From Mesotoga sp. (GTDB lineage Bacteria; Thermotogota; Thermotogae; Petrotogales; Kosmotogaceae): a stretch of 7,989 nt of DNA. The notes beneath the pieces are model-generated. The model was not told where the DNA came from. It searched no databases and saw nothing but the letters and a program-made list of their open reading frames with translations. Below are positions 1 to 7,397 of this stretch, piece after piece (position 1 is the first letter of the stretch; each line of letters opens with the position of its first letter). The stretch covers positions 2,489 through 10,477 of the forward strand of contig WOZY01000226.1 in assembly GCA_011620045.1 (NCBI GenBank), given 5' to 3'. Position numbers and translations under genes: made by a program.

Positions 1-1223
1 ATATAGAGCTTTCCAATGAATACACATGGAACGGTTATTCCGAAGGCGAACACACTTTCGAAGTTAGGGCGCTCGACGATGAAGGGGCATATTCGGAGAT
101 AATCGTCTGGACCTTAAATTACGATCCGCCAAACGTTCTCCCAATAGTTACAAAGACCGGTGGTTTTGAAGGAGAAACGGAAGAGTCGAGCAATACATTC
201 TCGTGGATGGGAAACGATCCAGATGGTGAAATAATCCGATTCGAAATTAGAAGAGATTCCGTAGAATGGATCGATATAGAGCTTTCCAATGAATACACAT
301 GGAACGGTTATTCCGAAGGCGAACACACATTCGAAGTAAGGACACAGGACAATGAAGAAGCCTATTCAGAATCTATCTCCTGGACCTTCAACTACGATCC
401 TCCAAATGAACCTCCAGTAGTGACAAAAACCGGCGGGGCTGAAGGAGAGACAGAGAACACTTCTAATGCCTTTTCCTGGTCGGGTAATGATCCCGATGGA
501 ACAATAGTTGAATACGAATACAGAAAAGATACAGGGGTCTGGACTAGCATCGGTATGGAGAGGGAATATGACTGGGGAGGTTACTCTATCGGTAATCACT
601 CTTTTGAGGTTAGGGCAAGAGACGACGAAGAATTGTATTCTCAAACAGTTGTCTGGAATTTCGAATATATATTGCACAATAATGCTCCGACAGTTACAAA
701 GACCGGTGGAATTGAAGGCGATACTACCAGGTATCTCAATACCTTTACCTGGATCGGAAGCGATTCCGATGGATCGATAGAACGGTATGAATACAGAAAA
801 GACCACGGAGAATGGATTAATGTAGGTACTGATTCTAGTTATACGTGGAGGGGATATTCAGAGGGAAATCATGTCTTCGAGGTTCGCGCTCTGGATGACG
901 GAGGGGCGTATTCGCAGATAGTTATCTGGTCATTCACTTACAGCTACGCGAATCAGCCCCCGGTCATTGCAAAGACTGGCGGTCTTGAAGGCAATATAGA
1001 CGTGTCAAGCAATTCATTTTCGTGGATTGGGAGCGATTCCGACGGGTCGATAGCAAGATATGAATACAGCAGGGATGGCGGAGATTGGATAGATTTCGGT
1101 CTTGGTACAGGCTGTACATGGAGCGACTATCCCGAGGGAATTCATTCGTTCAAAGTAAGGGCGCGGGATGACAGAGGGGCTTATTCGGATGAAGCAGTCT
1201 GGAGTTTCACATACAGCATTCCT
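1..1223 (+). repeat. Tandem 91-residue Ig-like repeats (273-bp period)
   Basis: An incomplete unit (1-131) is followed by four units of exactly 91 codons: 132-404, 405-677, 678-950 and 951-1223. The consensus runs NxPPVVTKTGG, EGxT, FSWxGxDxDG, IxxYEYRKD, W, YTWxGYSEGxHxFEVRAxDD, GAYS, WxFxY. Alternating hydrophobic strands with a conserved Trp suit a beta-sandwich (Ig/fibronectin-III-like) fold, which commonly acts as a stalk or adhesive spacer on bacterial surface proteins. The array probably continues upstream of the window. The last unit is the most divergent, for example GCTW where others have YTW, as is common at the edge of an array. Exact fold family not assigned. Confidence 0.9.
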
Positions 1224-2582
1224 CCACAGGAGATGGGGGCCTTCAAGGTCGTGAATTCATGGGGAGTCGGTGGTTGGGAGAACGTTCCAGATGGCTTCCT
1301 GTACATTACATACGAAGCGATGAAGGAGAGCCAGGTCCGCTGTTTCACTATAGATCCGAGAGACAACTACGAACCGAGAGCAATAGCTGTATTCGAGATC
1401 TCGCATCAAATAAGAGATGATTGCGAAATAACGATTGGAGTCGGCAACCCTATTTCTCCCACAAGAGAAAAGAGATTCGATGATTATAGCTATCGGGGCG
1501 GGCAATATCCTTTCCCGTACAACAAGATGGTGCTGGATATCACCGAGCTCCTTCCCTTTGAGGATGACACATTGTTCCTGAAGGTATTTGATTCCTTCAG
1601 TAATTTCACCACGGGAAGTATCGAGTTCTTTTCCGTGGAAGTATTCGACAATTATCAGTCTGGAGTTCCAGTTGCGATATACACTTCGACCGAGACACCG
1701 AAGAACACAGTAAACAACTCATTTGTGAACGTGCAGATTCATAATGTTGTTGCAACTCAGGGCTCTTCGTACTACCTTTCAAGTGTAAATCAAGGGTTAT
1801 CAAATGAAATGCTCGAACTACTGAAAGCAGATCTCGGAGTCGTCGAAGAAGGGAGAAACTACAACGAGATTATTGACGGACACGGTACTGGTCTGCGCCC
1901 TCCTTCTGAAGACGATTGGGATGAAATCGAAAACACGTGGCTGTTGATGGATGCCTACTCAGTCCAGGGAAGCTTACAATCAACTGTAGATCATTCGGTT
2001 TCGAAGTACTTTCCTCCCGTAGGAGATCAGGGCAGCGAAGGTTCATGCGTGGCCTTTTCAAATGGTTATTATACTTCAACTTTCTATGAAGCCAAGGATA
2101 GAGGCTGGGATCTCAGCGGCGCAAGCTGGACAGCTGATGGAGAACCCTCTCTTTCTTATCAGAACAGGATATTCAGTCCTGATTTCATCTATCATCAAAT
2201 AAATGATGGGGAAGATGGTGGTTCATCTTACCTAGATGCCCAGAAGCTTTTGTCGAGAGTGGGAGTGAGCAGCTGGGAGAGGATGCCTTACGATACGAGC
2301 GATCACACTTCATGGCCTTCCGAGTCTGCATGGAGAGAAGCACCGAGATACAGGAACAGCCTGAATGTGATTAGTTACTTGACAGTAAGGACGGATCAGG
2401 ACATCCTCACTATCAAGTCCTATCTTGCCGCGGGATATCTTGTATCCATTTCAGTAGACGCAAAACAGTACAGGAATTTGACAGAGAAAGACGTCTGGAA
2501 TACTGCCACGTACATATACCCGGAAACTAATCACGCAAACACAATAGTTGGTTACGACGACAATTTCAACGGCTCTCTTTGA
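1..2582 (+). CDS. 5'-partial secreted Ig-repeat protein with a permuted papain-like (C1) peptidase
   Basis: The frame is open from base 3, the first full codon, to the TGA at 2580-2582, giving 859 residues with the true start upstream. An internal ATG at 207 lies inside a repeat and is not a credible start. In order the protein has an incomplete and then four complete 91-residue Ig-like repeats (to about 1223); a segment with GAFKVVNSWG (Asn codon at 1254); a beta-rich domain (about 1326-1740); a pro-region-like stretch with GTGLRPPSEDDW; and a papain-like catalytic segment with GDQGSEGSCVAFS (Gln at 2028, Cys at 2046) and NHANTIVGYDD (His at 2532). These are the family's four active-site positions, Gln, Cys, His and Asn. 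C1 peptidases normally run Gln-Cys-His-Asn, whereas here the Asn part comes first. The likely role is an extracellular cysteine peptidase or peptidase-like adhesin. The signal peptide would be upstream. Family assignment is firm; activity is unproven. Confidence 0.9.
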   Translation, partial: IELSNEYTWNGYSEGEHTFEVRALDDEGAYSEIIVWTLNYDPPNVLPIVTKTGGFEGETEESSNTFSWMGNDPDGEIIRFEIRRDSVEWIDIELSNEYTWNGYSEGEHTFEVRTQDNEEAYSESISWTFNYDPPNEPPVVTKTGGAEGETENTSNAFSWSGNDPDGTIVEYEYRKDTGVWTSIGMEREYDWGGYSIGNHSFEVRARDDEELYSQTVVWNFEYILHNNAPTVTKTGGIEGDTTRYLNTFTWIGSDSDGSIERYEYRKDHGEWINVGTDSSYTWRGYSEGNHVFEVRALDDGGAYSQIVIWSFTYSYANQPPVIAKTGGLEGNIDVSSNSFSWIGSDSDGSIARYEYSRDGGDWIDFGLGTGCTWSDYPEGIHSFKVRARDDRGAYSDEAVWSFTYSIPPQEMGAFKVVNSWGVGGWENVPDGFLYITYEAMKESQVRCFTIDPRDNYEPRAIAVFEISHQIRDDCEITIGVGNPISPTREKRFDDYSYRGGQYPFPYNKMVLDITELLPFEDDTLFLKVFDSFSNFTTGSIEFFSVEVFDNYQSGVPVAIYTSTETPKNTVNNSFVNVQIHNVVATQGSSYYLSSVNQGLSNEMLELLKADLGVVEEGRNYNEIIDGHGTGLRPPSEDDWDEIENTWLLMDAYSVQGSLQSTVDHSVSKYFPPVGDQGSEGSCVAFSNGYYTSTFYEAKDRGWDLSGASWTADGEPSLSYQNRIFSPDFIYHQINDGEDGGSSYLDAQKLLSRVGVSSWERMPYDTSDHTSWPSESAWREAPRYRNSLNVISYLTVRTDQDILTIKSYLAAGYLVSISVDAKQYRNLTEKDVWNTATYIYPETNHANTIVGYDDNFNGSL
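1236..1325 (+). other. C1 peptidase Asn-half (NSWG strand) placed before the Cys-half
   Basis: The segment GAFKVVNSWGVGGWENVPDG continues to LYITYEAMK. It matches the C-terminal hairpin of papain-like peptidases, in which the Asn of NSWG orients the catalytic His and the following Trp shields it. In family members this segment directly follows the His-bearing VGYDD strand. Here it instead follows the Ig-like array after a short SIPPQEM linker and lies about 790 bases upstream of the Cys codon. Confidence 0.8.
1326..1740 (+). other. Beta-rich domain that follows NSWG in related peptidases
   Basis: The segment contains CFTIDPRDNYEP, FEISHQIRDDCEITIGVG, MVLDITELLPF and an alternating hydrophobic stretch around FFSVEVFD. 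From memory, extracellular C1 peptidases of bacteria and archaea often carry a jelly-roll-like domain of this type after the NSWG strand, with similar CEITIGVG and VLDITE wording. It probably helps in substrate or surface binding. The domain name is not certain. Its end, near FVNVQIHN, runs straight into the pro-region-like stretch with no stop. Confidence 0.55.
1741..2579 (+). other. Pro-region-like stretch and C1 peptidase Gln/Cys/His half
   Basis: Bases from about 1741 to 1980 encode a polar, partly helical segment (NEMLELLKADLG, then GTGLRPPSEDDWDEIENTW) like the region before the catalytic domain in extracellular C1 peptidases. From about 1980 the catalytic half follows, with VDHSVSKYFPPVGDQG, oxyanion Gln at 2028, Cys at 2046 in GSCVAF, SPDFIYHQINDG, a conserved Trp-rich middle, and His at 2532 in NHANTIVGYDDN. 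Reading stops eight codons after VGYDD begins, inside the loop that normally leads to the Asn strand. That strand is found earlier in the same protein. Confidence 0.8.
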
Positions 2583-2865
2583 TTTGCGTAGTCTCTAGGT
2601 CTTCGAAGCAGGCAGAAGAAAAAACATGTAAATTGGGAAACTCTCTTTGCTGAAGGACAAACCTGCAAACTATTGGGTTCTTCGGAATTGTAGTCGTTTT
2701 GTCTAAACTAGTATCTGTCTGTTAGTCCATAATAATGACTCAACAATGGGATTCAGTTAGGGGGCTCAGGCTTTCTTTGCTCTGCAGTATCAGTATCTCC
2801 TGCAATCTTCTTGTTCAAGTTATTTCAACTGTTCACTTCTGCAAGGTATTGCTTCTAGACGAATG

Positions 2866-2871
2866 TATAAT
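2866..2871 (+). promoter_or_regulatory. Possible -10 box for the beta-helix gene
   Basis: A perfect TATAAT preceded by TG lies 83 bases before the chosen ATG. No good -35 hexamer sits 16-18 bases upstream, where the sequence is AAGGTA-like. The alternative pairs, TTGACA at 2889-2894 or 2922-2927, lack a good -10 box at the right spacing. Weak evidence only. Confidence 0.3.
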
Positions 2872-2943
2872 CTGTTCATACGATGGCTTTGACAGGAATA
2901 CAGTCGCTCTCCGATCAAAGTTTGACAAAGCCTGGGACAACTC

Positions 2944-2950
2944 GGAGGTG
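2944..2950 (+). promoter_or_regulatory. Ribosome binding site GGAGGTG
   Basis: GGAGGTG lies four bases before the ATG at 2955 and decides the start of the beta-helix gene. An in-frame ATG at 2883 would add 24 residues with no signal-peptide character ahead of the clear signal peptide, and it has no comparable Shine-Dalgarno sequence. Confidence 0.85.
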
Positions 2951-2954
2951 CCAC

Positions 2955-3041
2955 ATGAAGCGAGTCTTGGTGCACATTTTAGGGTCCGTTAGATCTTGGC
3001 TGCTGATAATGCTTCTCATCCCTTTTGGATTGCTTTTTGCA
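2955..3041 (+). other. Signal peptide of the beta-helix protein
   Basis: The N-terminus MKRVLVHILGSVRSW is basic, followed by the hydrophobic stretch LLIMLLIPFGLLFA and then polar ENMETPV. Cleavage after FA, before ENME, is likely (Sec, type I). There is no lipobox cysteine, so the protein is not a lipoprotein. Confidence 0.8.
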
Positions 3042-6000
3042 GAGAACATGGAAACACCTGTTGATAATTACAAACCTCCCACAGAGGTTTCTGGAACTAT
3101 AGCCGAGGACACGATATGGACGATAGCGCAAAGCCCGTACCTGGTTAGGGCCACAATAACTATTTCTCCAAATGTGATTCTCACAATCGAACCTGGGGTC
3201 GAGATTTTGGTCGTCCAGAATCAGGATTTCATTGTTAGTGGGACTCTAAGAGCGATTGGAAATGAAGAGAATCCGATTGTTTTCACAGGCACCGCTCAAA
3301 TTCCTGGATGGTGGCGATCGATAAATATTCAAGGCGAGGGATCGGCATATCTTGAGTGGTGTGAGGTCTCATTTGCAGGCGCGTCAACGGGGGCCGGCGT
3401 TCTCAAATCGGGAACGGGTTCTCTGAGACTTGTCAATTCAGTTGTTCGAAGGGTAAGGGGAGACGGCCTTCGGGTTTCGGCAGGTTACTCTTCCTTTGAA
3501 AGTATCAATAATACTTTCATGTATAACACAAACGGAGTTAGAGTCGGAATTAACTCATCTTATTCTGATCAGACTTCGACCTTCATATCGAACGAAGTGG
3601 ACATACACCTTGACGGTGGAGCAATTACCGGAATTGTGAAATGGGGAGCCAGTGGGGATTACTCCATGACGGTTACCGGTGATGTCTCAATAAATGCCGG
3701 AGCATCGCTTGAAATTGCTGCGGGAACGGTAGTCAAATTGAGACAGAACAACAGATTCTTGGTTTACGGTCAGCTTCAGGCAAATGGAAATGAAGATCAG
3801 CAGATCTATTTTACCGATTTGCGTGACGATACAGTAGGTGGAGATTCCAACAGAGATGGGAGTGAAACGCTTCCCGAAAAGGGATGGTGGAGGTCGATCA
3901 ACATCCAGAATGAAGGCTCGGCCGTTCTTGAATGGTGTACCCTAGCCTATGGAGGCAGATCCGATGGCGCTGCTCTGCTCAAGAGTGGGACGGGTTCTAT
4001 CAGGATATCTAATTCAGCGATTGTAAGAAGCTCCGGGGATGGGCTTAGAGTAACTGCAGGGTACTCCCTATTTGAATCCTCGAACAATTATTTCGGATTT
4101 AACTCAGTTGGTTTGCGGTTGGGCATAAATGCATCTTTCTCTGATCTAACTTCGCATTTTGAAAGCAACGATCTCGACGTTCATCTCGACGGCGGGACGA
4201 TTAGCTCCAGTGTAGTATGGGGTGCAAGCAGCGAGTATTCGATGGTAACGGGTGGCGACATAGTTGTCGCTGCTGGAGCTTCACTGAAAGTTATGCCCGG
4301 AACTGTAATCAAGCTTAGGCAGAACAACAGAATCCTTGTCTACGGTCATCTTGATGCAACGGGTCAAGATAGCGCTCCGATATACTTCACAGACTTTCGA
4401 AATGACCTTGTCGGAGGGGACGCAAACAGAGACGGTGAAGCAACTATTCCCGCAAGCGGCTGGTGGCGAAGCATAAGTCTGCTTACAGAAGGTACCGCAA
4501 ATTTTGAGTATTGCACTATCGGGTATCTTGGAGTAAGTGACATGGCAGGAGTAATAAAGAGCAGCACCGGTGCCTTTTCTATTCTGAACAGCACGATTCA
4601 CGACGTTACCGGTGACGGATTGAGGATCGACAATGCCGCAGGCGGTGCGGAAGTAAGGTATTCAACTCTCTCTTACAATACGGGTGCAGGACTGTACTAC
4701 AAAACCGACGGAGTCCAAATTGAGGCGTTGACCATAACTTCTAACGGAATTGGGATAAGACTCCCGGCGAGCTGTTCGGTCGAGGTTGACGAACAGACCT
4801 ATTTTGATGGGAACAATAATGCAATACAGATCGACCCTGCCACAATCTCAGGCAGAGTGACGTGGGGGGCACCTGATTATATATCCATGTTAATGAACGG
4901 CAGTGTTTCAGTTGCATCGGGCGCAAGTCTTACAGTTAGGCCCGGCAGCGTAATAAAGATAGCTCAGAACGCATTCCTGGCAGTAGACGGAGAGCTAATC
5001 GCGAGCGGAACCAAGGATAGTCCGATCTTTTTTACTGAGACACGCGACAACTCTGTTGGAGGGGTGATACCAGGTGATGGTTCTTTGCCAGAAGCGGGCT
5101 GGTGGAGGTCTATCAACATACGTAATGAAGGTAAGGCCATTTTCGACTGGTGTAGAATTGCCTATGCCGGTCGTTCCGATGGGGCTGCGATATTGAAGAG
5201 TGGAACCGGCTCTCTAAGGATATCGAATTCAGTTCTGTCAAACACATCTGGAGATGGTCTCCGCCTTTCTGCGGGTTATTCGTCCTTCGAGCATTTTCAG
5301 AACGAGTACTTTAACAATACAATTGGAGTCAGGTTAGGCATAAACGCTTCATTTGCCGATGAAACCACCACGTTCGAAGGCAACTCAACGGATATTCATC
5401 TTGATGGTGGCACGATAACCGGCGCAGTATCATGGGGATCAAACAGCGATTACTCTATGGTAATAACGGGCGATGTGAGCATCTCTGCAGGTGCTTCACT
5501 GAGCATTCTCCCGGGTACGGTGATCAAATTCAGGCAGAACAACAGAATTCTTGTTTACGGTAATCTCAAGGCAGTCGGAGAAGCGGATTTGCCAATCTAC
5601 TTCACCGACTTGAGGGATGATCTGGTTGGTGGAGATGCGAACAGAGATGGTGAAGAGACCTCCCCCTCTCCTGGCTGGTGGAGATCGATAGGCATAATGA
5701 GTGACGGGACTGCGAGTTTCGAACACTGCGTAATTCGGTACGCCGGATACGGTGATCGGTCTGGGGTTCTGAAAAACAGTACTGGAGCCGTTTCGATGAC
5801 AGACTCGGTAATTGAAAAGGTTACCGGGGATGGCTTCAGAGTAGATAATGCTGCCGGAGGAGTGAAGATCAGCAGATCTACTTTCTCAGAAAATTCTGAT
5901 GCCGGATTGAACTGCCGAACGGACGGGGTTGCGATAGAAGAGTCCGTCTTCGAATCCAATGATACTGGCGTAAGGACAATCGCAAACAGCTCTCTTATAA

Positions 6001-7397
6001 TAGACGACGAAACCCACTTCTCTGAAAACAACAAAGATATCTATGTAGAAGCTGCCATTATTACCGGTAGAGTGGTCTGGAGAGTTCCGGAACACTTGTC
6101 CTTGCTTTTGAGCGGCAACACTTCAATTACAAGAGATGCGAGGCTTGAAATCCAGCCGGGAACTGTTGTCAAAGTGGTTCAAAACACGCTGATCACTGTC
6201 GACGGGGAGCTTATTGCGCTTGGAACGGAAGAAGAGCCCGTCTTCTTCACTGATCATCGTGATGATTCCGCTGGTGGAGATTCCAATAGAGATGCAGATG
6301 CAACCTTGCCGGCCAAGGGCTGGTGGAACTCGATAAATATTAGAGAATCTGGATCGGCTGAATTCGACTTTGTCGATATCGGGTATTCGCAAAATGGCAT
6401 TGTCAGAGGCGGTTCGGGATCATTCACACTGACCAACTCTACTATCCACGATGTCTCTGGAGAAGCACTCAAGATTCTTGCCGGATATTCAAGCCTTGAT
6501 CTATCGAACAACTACTTCCTTAGAAGCGGGGCCGGAGTAAGGTTGGCCGTTAATGTCTCTTTCGACGATCCGTTGGCTCGATTCAAGGAGAACGGGATAG
6601 ATGTACATGTCGATGGCGGTACAATAAGCTCCGACACGGTCTTTGGTCTAAGTAGTGAGTATTCGTTCTATATCTCAGCTGAGATAACAGTCTCAAAAGA
6701 TGTGACTCTCGAAATAAGACCCGGTACTGTCTTGAAGTTTGCGGAATACAGGGGATTAAGGATTTCCGGCAGGCTCAAGTCGATTGGGACCGAGGAGGAA
6801 CCGATAGCTTTCACAGATTGGCGGGATGATTCGGTCGGAGGAGACGCAAATCACGATGGTGATGCCTCACTTCCTGAACCTGGCTGGTGGAGGGCGATCT
6901 ATATACAGGAGGAGGGCAGCGCAGAACTTGACTGGGTCAGAATAATGTATGCCGGTTATGGAGACAAGGCAGGGGTCTTCAAGACAGGTTCGGGATCGCT
7001 AGTCATTAGGAATTCGGTGATTTCCAGAACTGCCGGTGATGGTCTTCTTGTAAGCAACAGTTCGAGTCTTATGGAAGTCTTCGGATCTTCATTCCTGGAG
7101 AACTCGACAGGAGTGGGTATCTCGTCTCAGCAGACCGTTCCACTAGAATTTACGGACTGTGTTTTTGAAGGGAATGTTGTCTACGGTATTAGGAACGATA
7201 GCCTGGTTGAGGCTGTCGCAGTCGAATGCTGGTGGGGCGACATATCAGGACCGCATCATCCTTCTCTCAATAACCGGGGAACGGGCAATCCCGTTAGCAA
7301 CAATGTATCATTCGATCCATGGATAGGAAAGGACGAGCTCATGGATGACACCGAGACTGAGGAAGTACCCGCTGAGAATGCTCAAGAGGTCGGTTAA
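2955..7397 (+). CDS. Secreted right-handed parallel beta-helix repeat protein, 1480 residues
   Basis: The start is ATG 2955, chosen for its GGAGGTG site and immediate signal peptide. After a short linker the protein consists of seven beta-helix modules (3177 to about 7330), each opening with a PGTVIK-like turn and containing GWWRSI, LKSGTGSL, NSxIxxxxGDGLRV and LDGGTI motifs. Short hydrophobic strands alternating with Asn/Gly/Ser turns are typical of pectin-lyase-like beta-helices used as surface adhesins or polysaccharide-binding or -cleaving proteins. No catalytic motif was recognised, so binding is as likely as enzymatic action. The last module ends with the ECWWGDISGPHHPS and VSFDPWIG closing motif common in such proteins, followed by an acidic linker. 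No sortase, lipobox or membrane anchor is seen. The frame stays open after the TAA, so this may be a shortened form of a protein of about 1635 residues. Confidence 0.9.
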   Translation: MKRVLVHILGSVRSWLLIMLLIPFGLLFAENMETPVDNYKPPTEVSGTIAEDTIWTIAQSPYLVRATITISPNVILTIEPGVEILVVQNQDFIVSGTLRAIGNEENPIVFTGTAQIPGWWRSINIQGEGSAYLEWCEVSFAGASTGAGVLKSGTGSLRLVNSVVRRVRGDGLRVSAGYSSFESINNTFMYNTNGVRVGINSSYSDQTSTFISNEVDIHLDGGAITGIVKWGASGDYSMTVTGDVSINAGASLEIAAGTVVKLRQNNRFLVYGQLQANGNEDQQIYFTDLRDDTVGGDSNRDGSETLPEKGWWRSINIQNEGSAVLEWCTLAYGGRSDGAALLKSGTGSIRISNSAIVRSSGDGLRVTAGYSLFESSNNYFGFNSVGLRLGINASFSDLTSHFESNDLDVHLDGGTISSSVVWGASSEYSMVTGGDIVVAAGASLKVMPGTVIKLRQNNRILVYGHLDATGQDSAPIYFTDFRNDLVGGDANRDGEATIPASGWWRSISLLTEGTANFEYCTIGYLGVSDMAGVIKSSTGAFSILNSTIHDVTGDGLRIDNAAGGAEVRYSTLSYNTGAGLYYKTDGVQIEALTITSNGIGIRLPASCSVEVDEQTYFDGNNNAIQIDPATISGRVTWGAPDYISMLMNGSVSVASGASLTVRPGSVIKIAQNAFLAVDGELIASGTKDSPIFFTETRDNSVGGVIPGDGSLPEAGWWRSINIRNEGKAIFDWCRIAYAGRSDGAAILKSGTGSLRISNSVLSNTSGDGLRLSAGYSSFEHFQNEYFNNTIGVRLGINASFADETTTFEGNSTDIHLDGGTITGAVSWGSNSDYSMVITGDVSISAGASLSILPGTVIKFRQNNRILVYGNLKAVGEADLPIYFTDLRDDLVGGDANRDGEETSPSPGWWRSIGIMSDGTASFEHCVIRYAGYGDRSGVLKNSTGAVSMTDSVIEKVTGDGFRVDNAAGGVKISRSTFSENSDAGLNCRTDGVAIEESVFESNDTGVRTIANSSLIIDDETHFSENNKDIYVEAAIITGRVVWRVPEHLSLLLSGNTSITRDARLEIQPGTVVKVVQNTLITVDGELIALGTEEEPVFFTDHRDDSAGGDSNRDADATLPAKGWWNSINIRESGSAEFDFVDIGYSQNGIVRGGSGSFTLTNSTIHDVSGEALKILAGYSSLDLSNNYFLRSGAGVRLAVNVSFDDPLARFKENGIDVHVDGGTISSDTVFGLSSEYSFYISAEITVSKDVTLEIRPGTVLKFAEYRGLRISGRLKSIGTEEEPIAFTDWRDDSVGGDANHDGDASLPEPGWWRAIYIQEEGSAELDWVRIMYAGYGDKAGVFKTGSGSLVIRNSVISRTAGDGLLVSNSSSLMEVFGSSFLENSTGVGISSQQTVPLEFTDCVFEGNVVYGIRNDSLVEAVAVECWWGDISGPHHPSLNNRGTGNPVSNNVSFDPWIGKDELMDDTETEEVPAENAQEVG
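3177..7330 (+). repeat. Seven tandem beta-helix modules of 176-215 residues
   Basis: Modules begin near 3177, 3705, 4281, 4926, 5496, 6141 and 6705. Each has one GWW, at 3306, 3882, 4458, 5097, 5673, 6318 and 6882. Spacings between successive PG(T/S)V turns are 176, 192, 215, 190, 215 and 188 residues. Modules 3 and 5 are a long type with a RIDNAAGG-like insert, an extra helical rung set and a D(E)QTYF or D(E)THF strand. Modules 1, 2, 4 and 6 are a short type with AGYSSFE. Modules 3+4 and 5+6 therefore form a larger unit of about 405 residues. Module 1 lacks the RDDxVGGD insert. Confidence 0.85.
7227..7328 (+). other. C-terminal closing motif of the beta-helix
   Basis: CWWGDISGPHHPSLN, then GTGNPVSNNVSFDPWIG. 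This WWGDxSGPxHPS...GTGNxVSxNVxFDPW pattern is recurrent at the end of bacterial beta-helix surface proteins and marks the end of the repeat region. The acidic stretch KDELMDDTETEEVPAENAQEVG that follows looks like a linker to another domain rather than a natural protein end. Confidence 0.75.

Larger units (their letters stand above)
2583..2954 (+). other. 372-base intergenic region
   Basis: No credible gene was found on either strand. Forward translation just after the TGA gives no recognisable peptidase sequence, so no frameshifted tail is visible. The region has several short inverted repeats, for example around 2721-2744 (about 7 bp with a bulge), but none is followed by a T-run, so no convincing terminator for the upstream gene was found. 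A TATAAT box at 2866 and two TTGACA words (2889, 2922) lie in the last 90 bases. The gap suggests that the beta-helix gene has its own promoter. Confidence 0.6.

Noticed and set aside
207..209. ATG 207 as the start of the peptidase gene
   Set aside because: It lies inside an Ig-like unit, and the same frame is open and homologous to the repeat consensus back to base 3.
366..806. 146-codon open frame on the - strand
   Set aside because: It lies wholly opposite the Ig-like repeats and owes its length to their repeated codon pattern; the translation has no coherent domain and the + strand frame is clearly coding.
1..1223. Repeat array as a CRISPR or non-coding satellite
   Set aside because: The period is 273 bp, an exact multiple of three, with protein-level conservation and mostly synonymous or conservative changes; there are no short repeats with unique spacers.
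2721..2744. Inverted repeat as terminator of the peptidase gene
   Set aside because: The stem is short and bulged and no T-run follows it; it also lies about 140 bases after the stop.
2883..2954. Upstream ATG extending the beta-helix protein by 24 residues
   Set aside because: The extra residues are not signal-like and would bury the signal peptide; GGAGGTG points to ATG 2955.
2735..2992. 85-codon + strand open frame before the beta-helix gene
   Set aside because: It lacks a good ribosome binding site, has Cys/Leu/Ser-rich noise-like composition, and overlaps the well-supported start at 2955.
5597..6034. 145-codon open frame on the - strand opposite the beta-helix gene
   Set aside because: Similar antisense frames recur opposite other modules (near 4364-4594 and 6254-6511), so they are by-products of the repeats and not genes.
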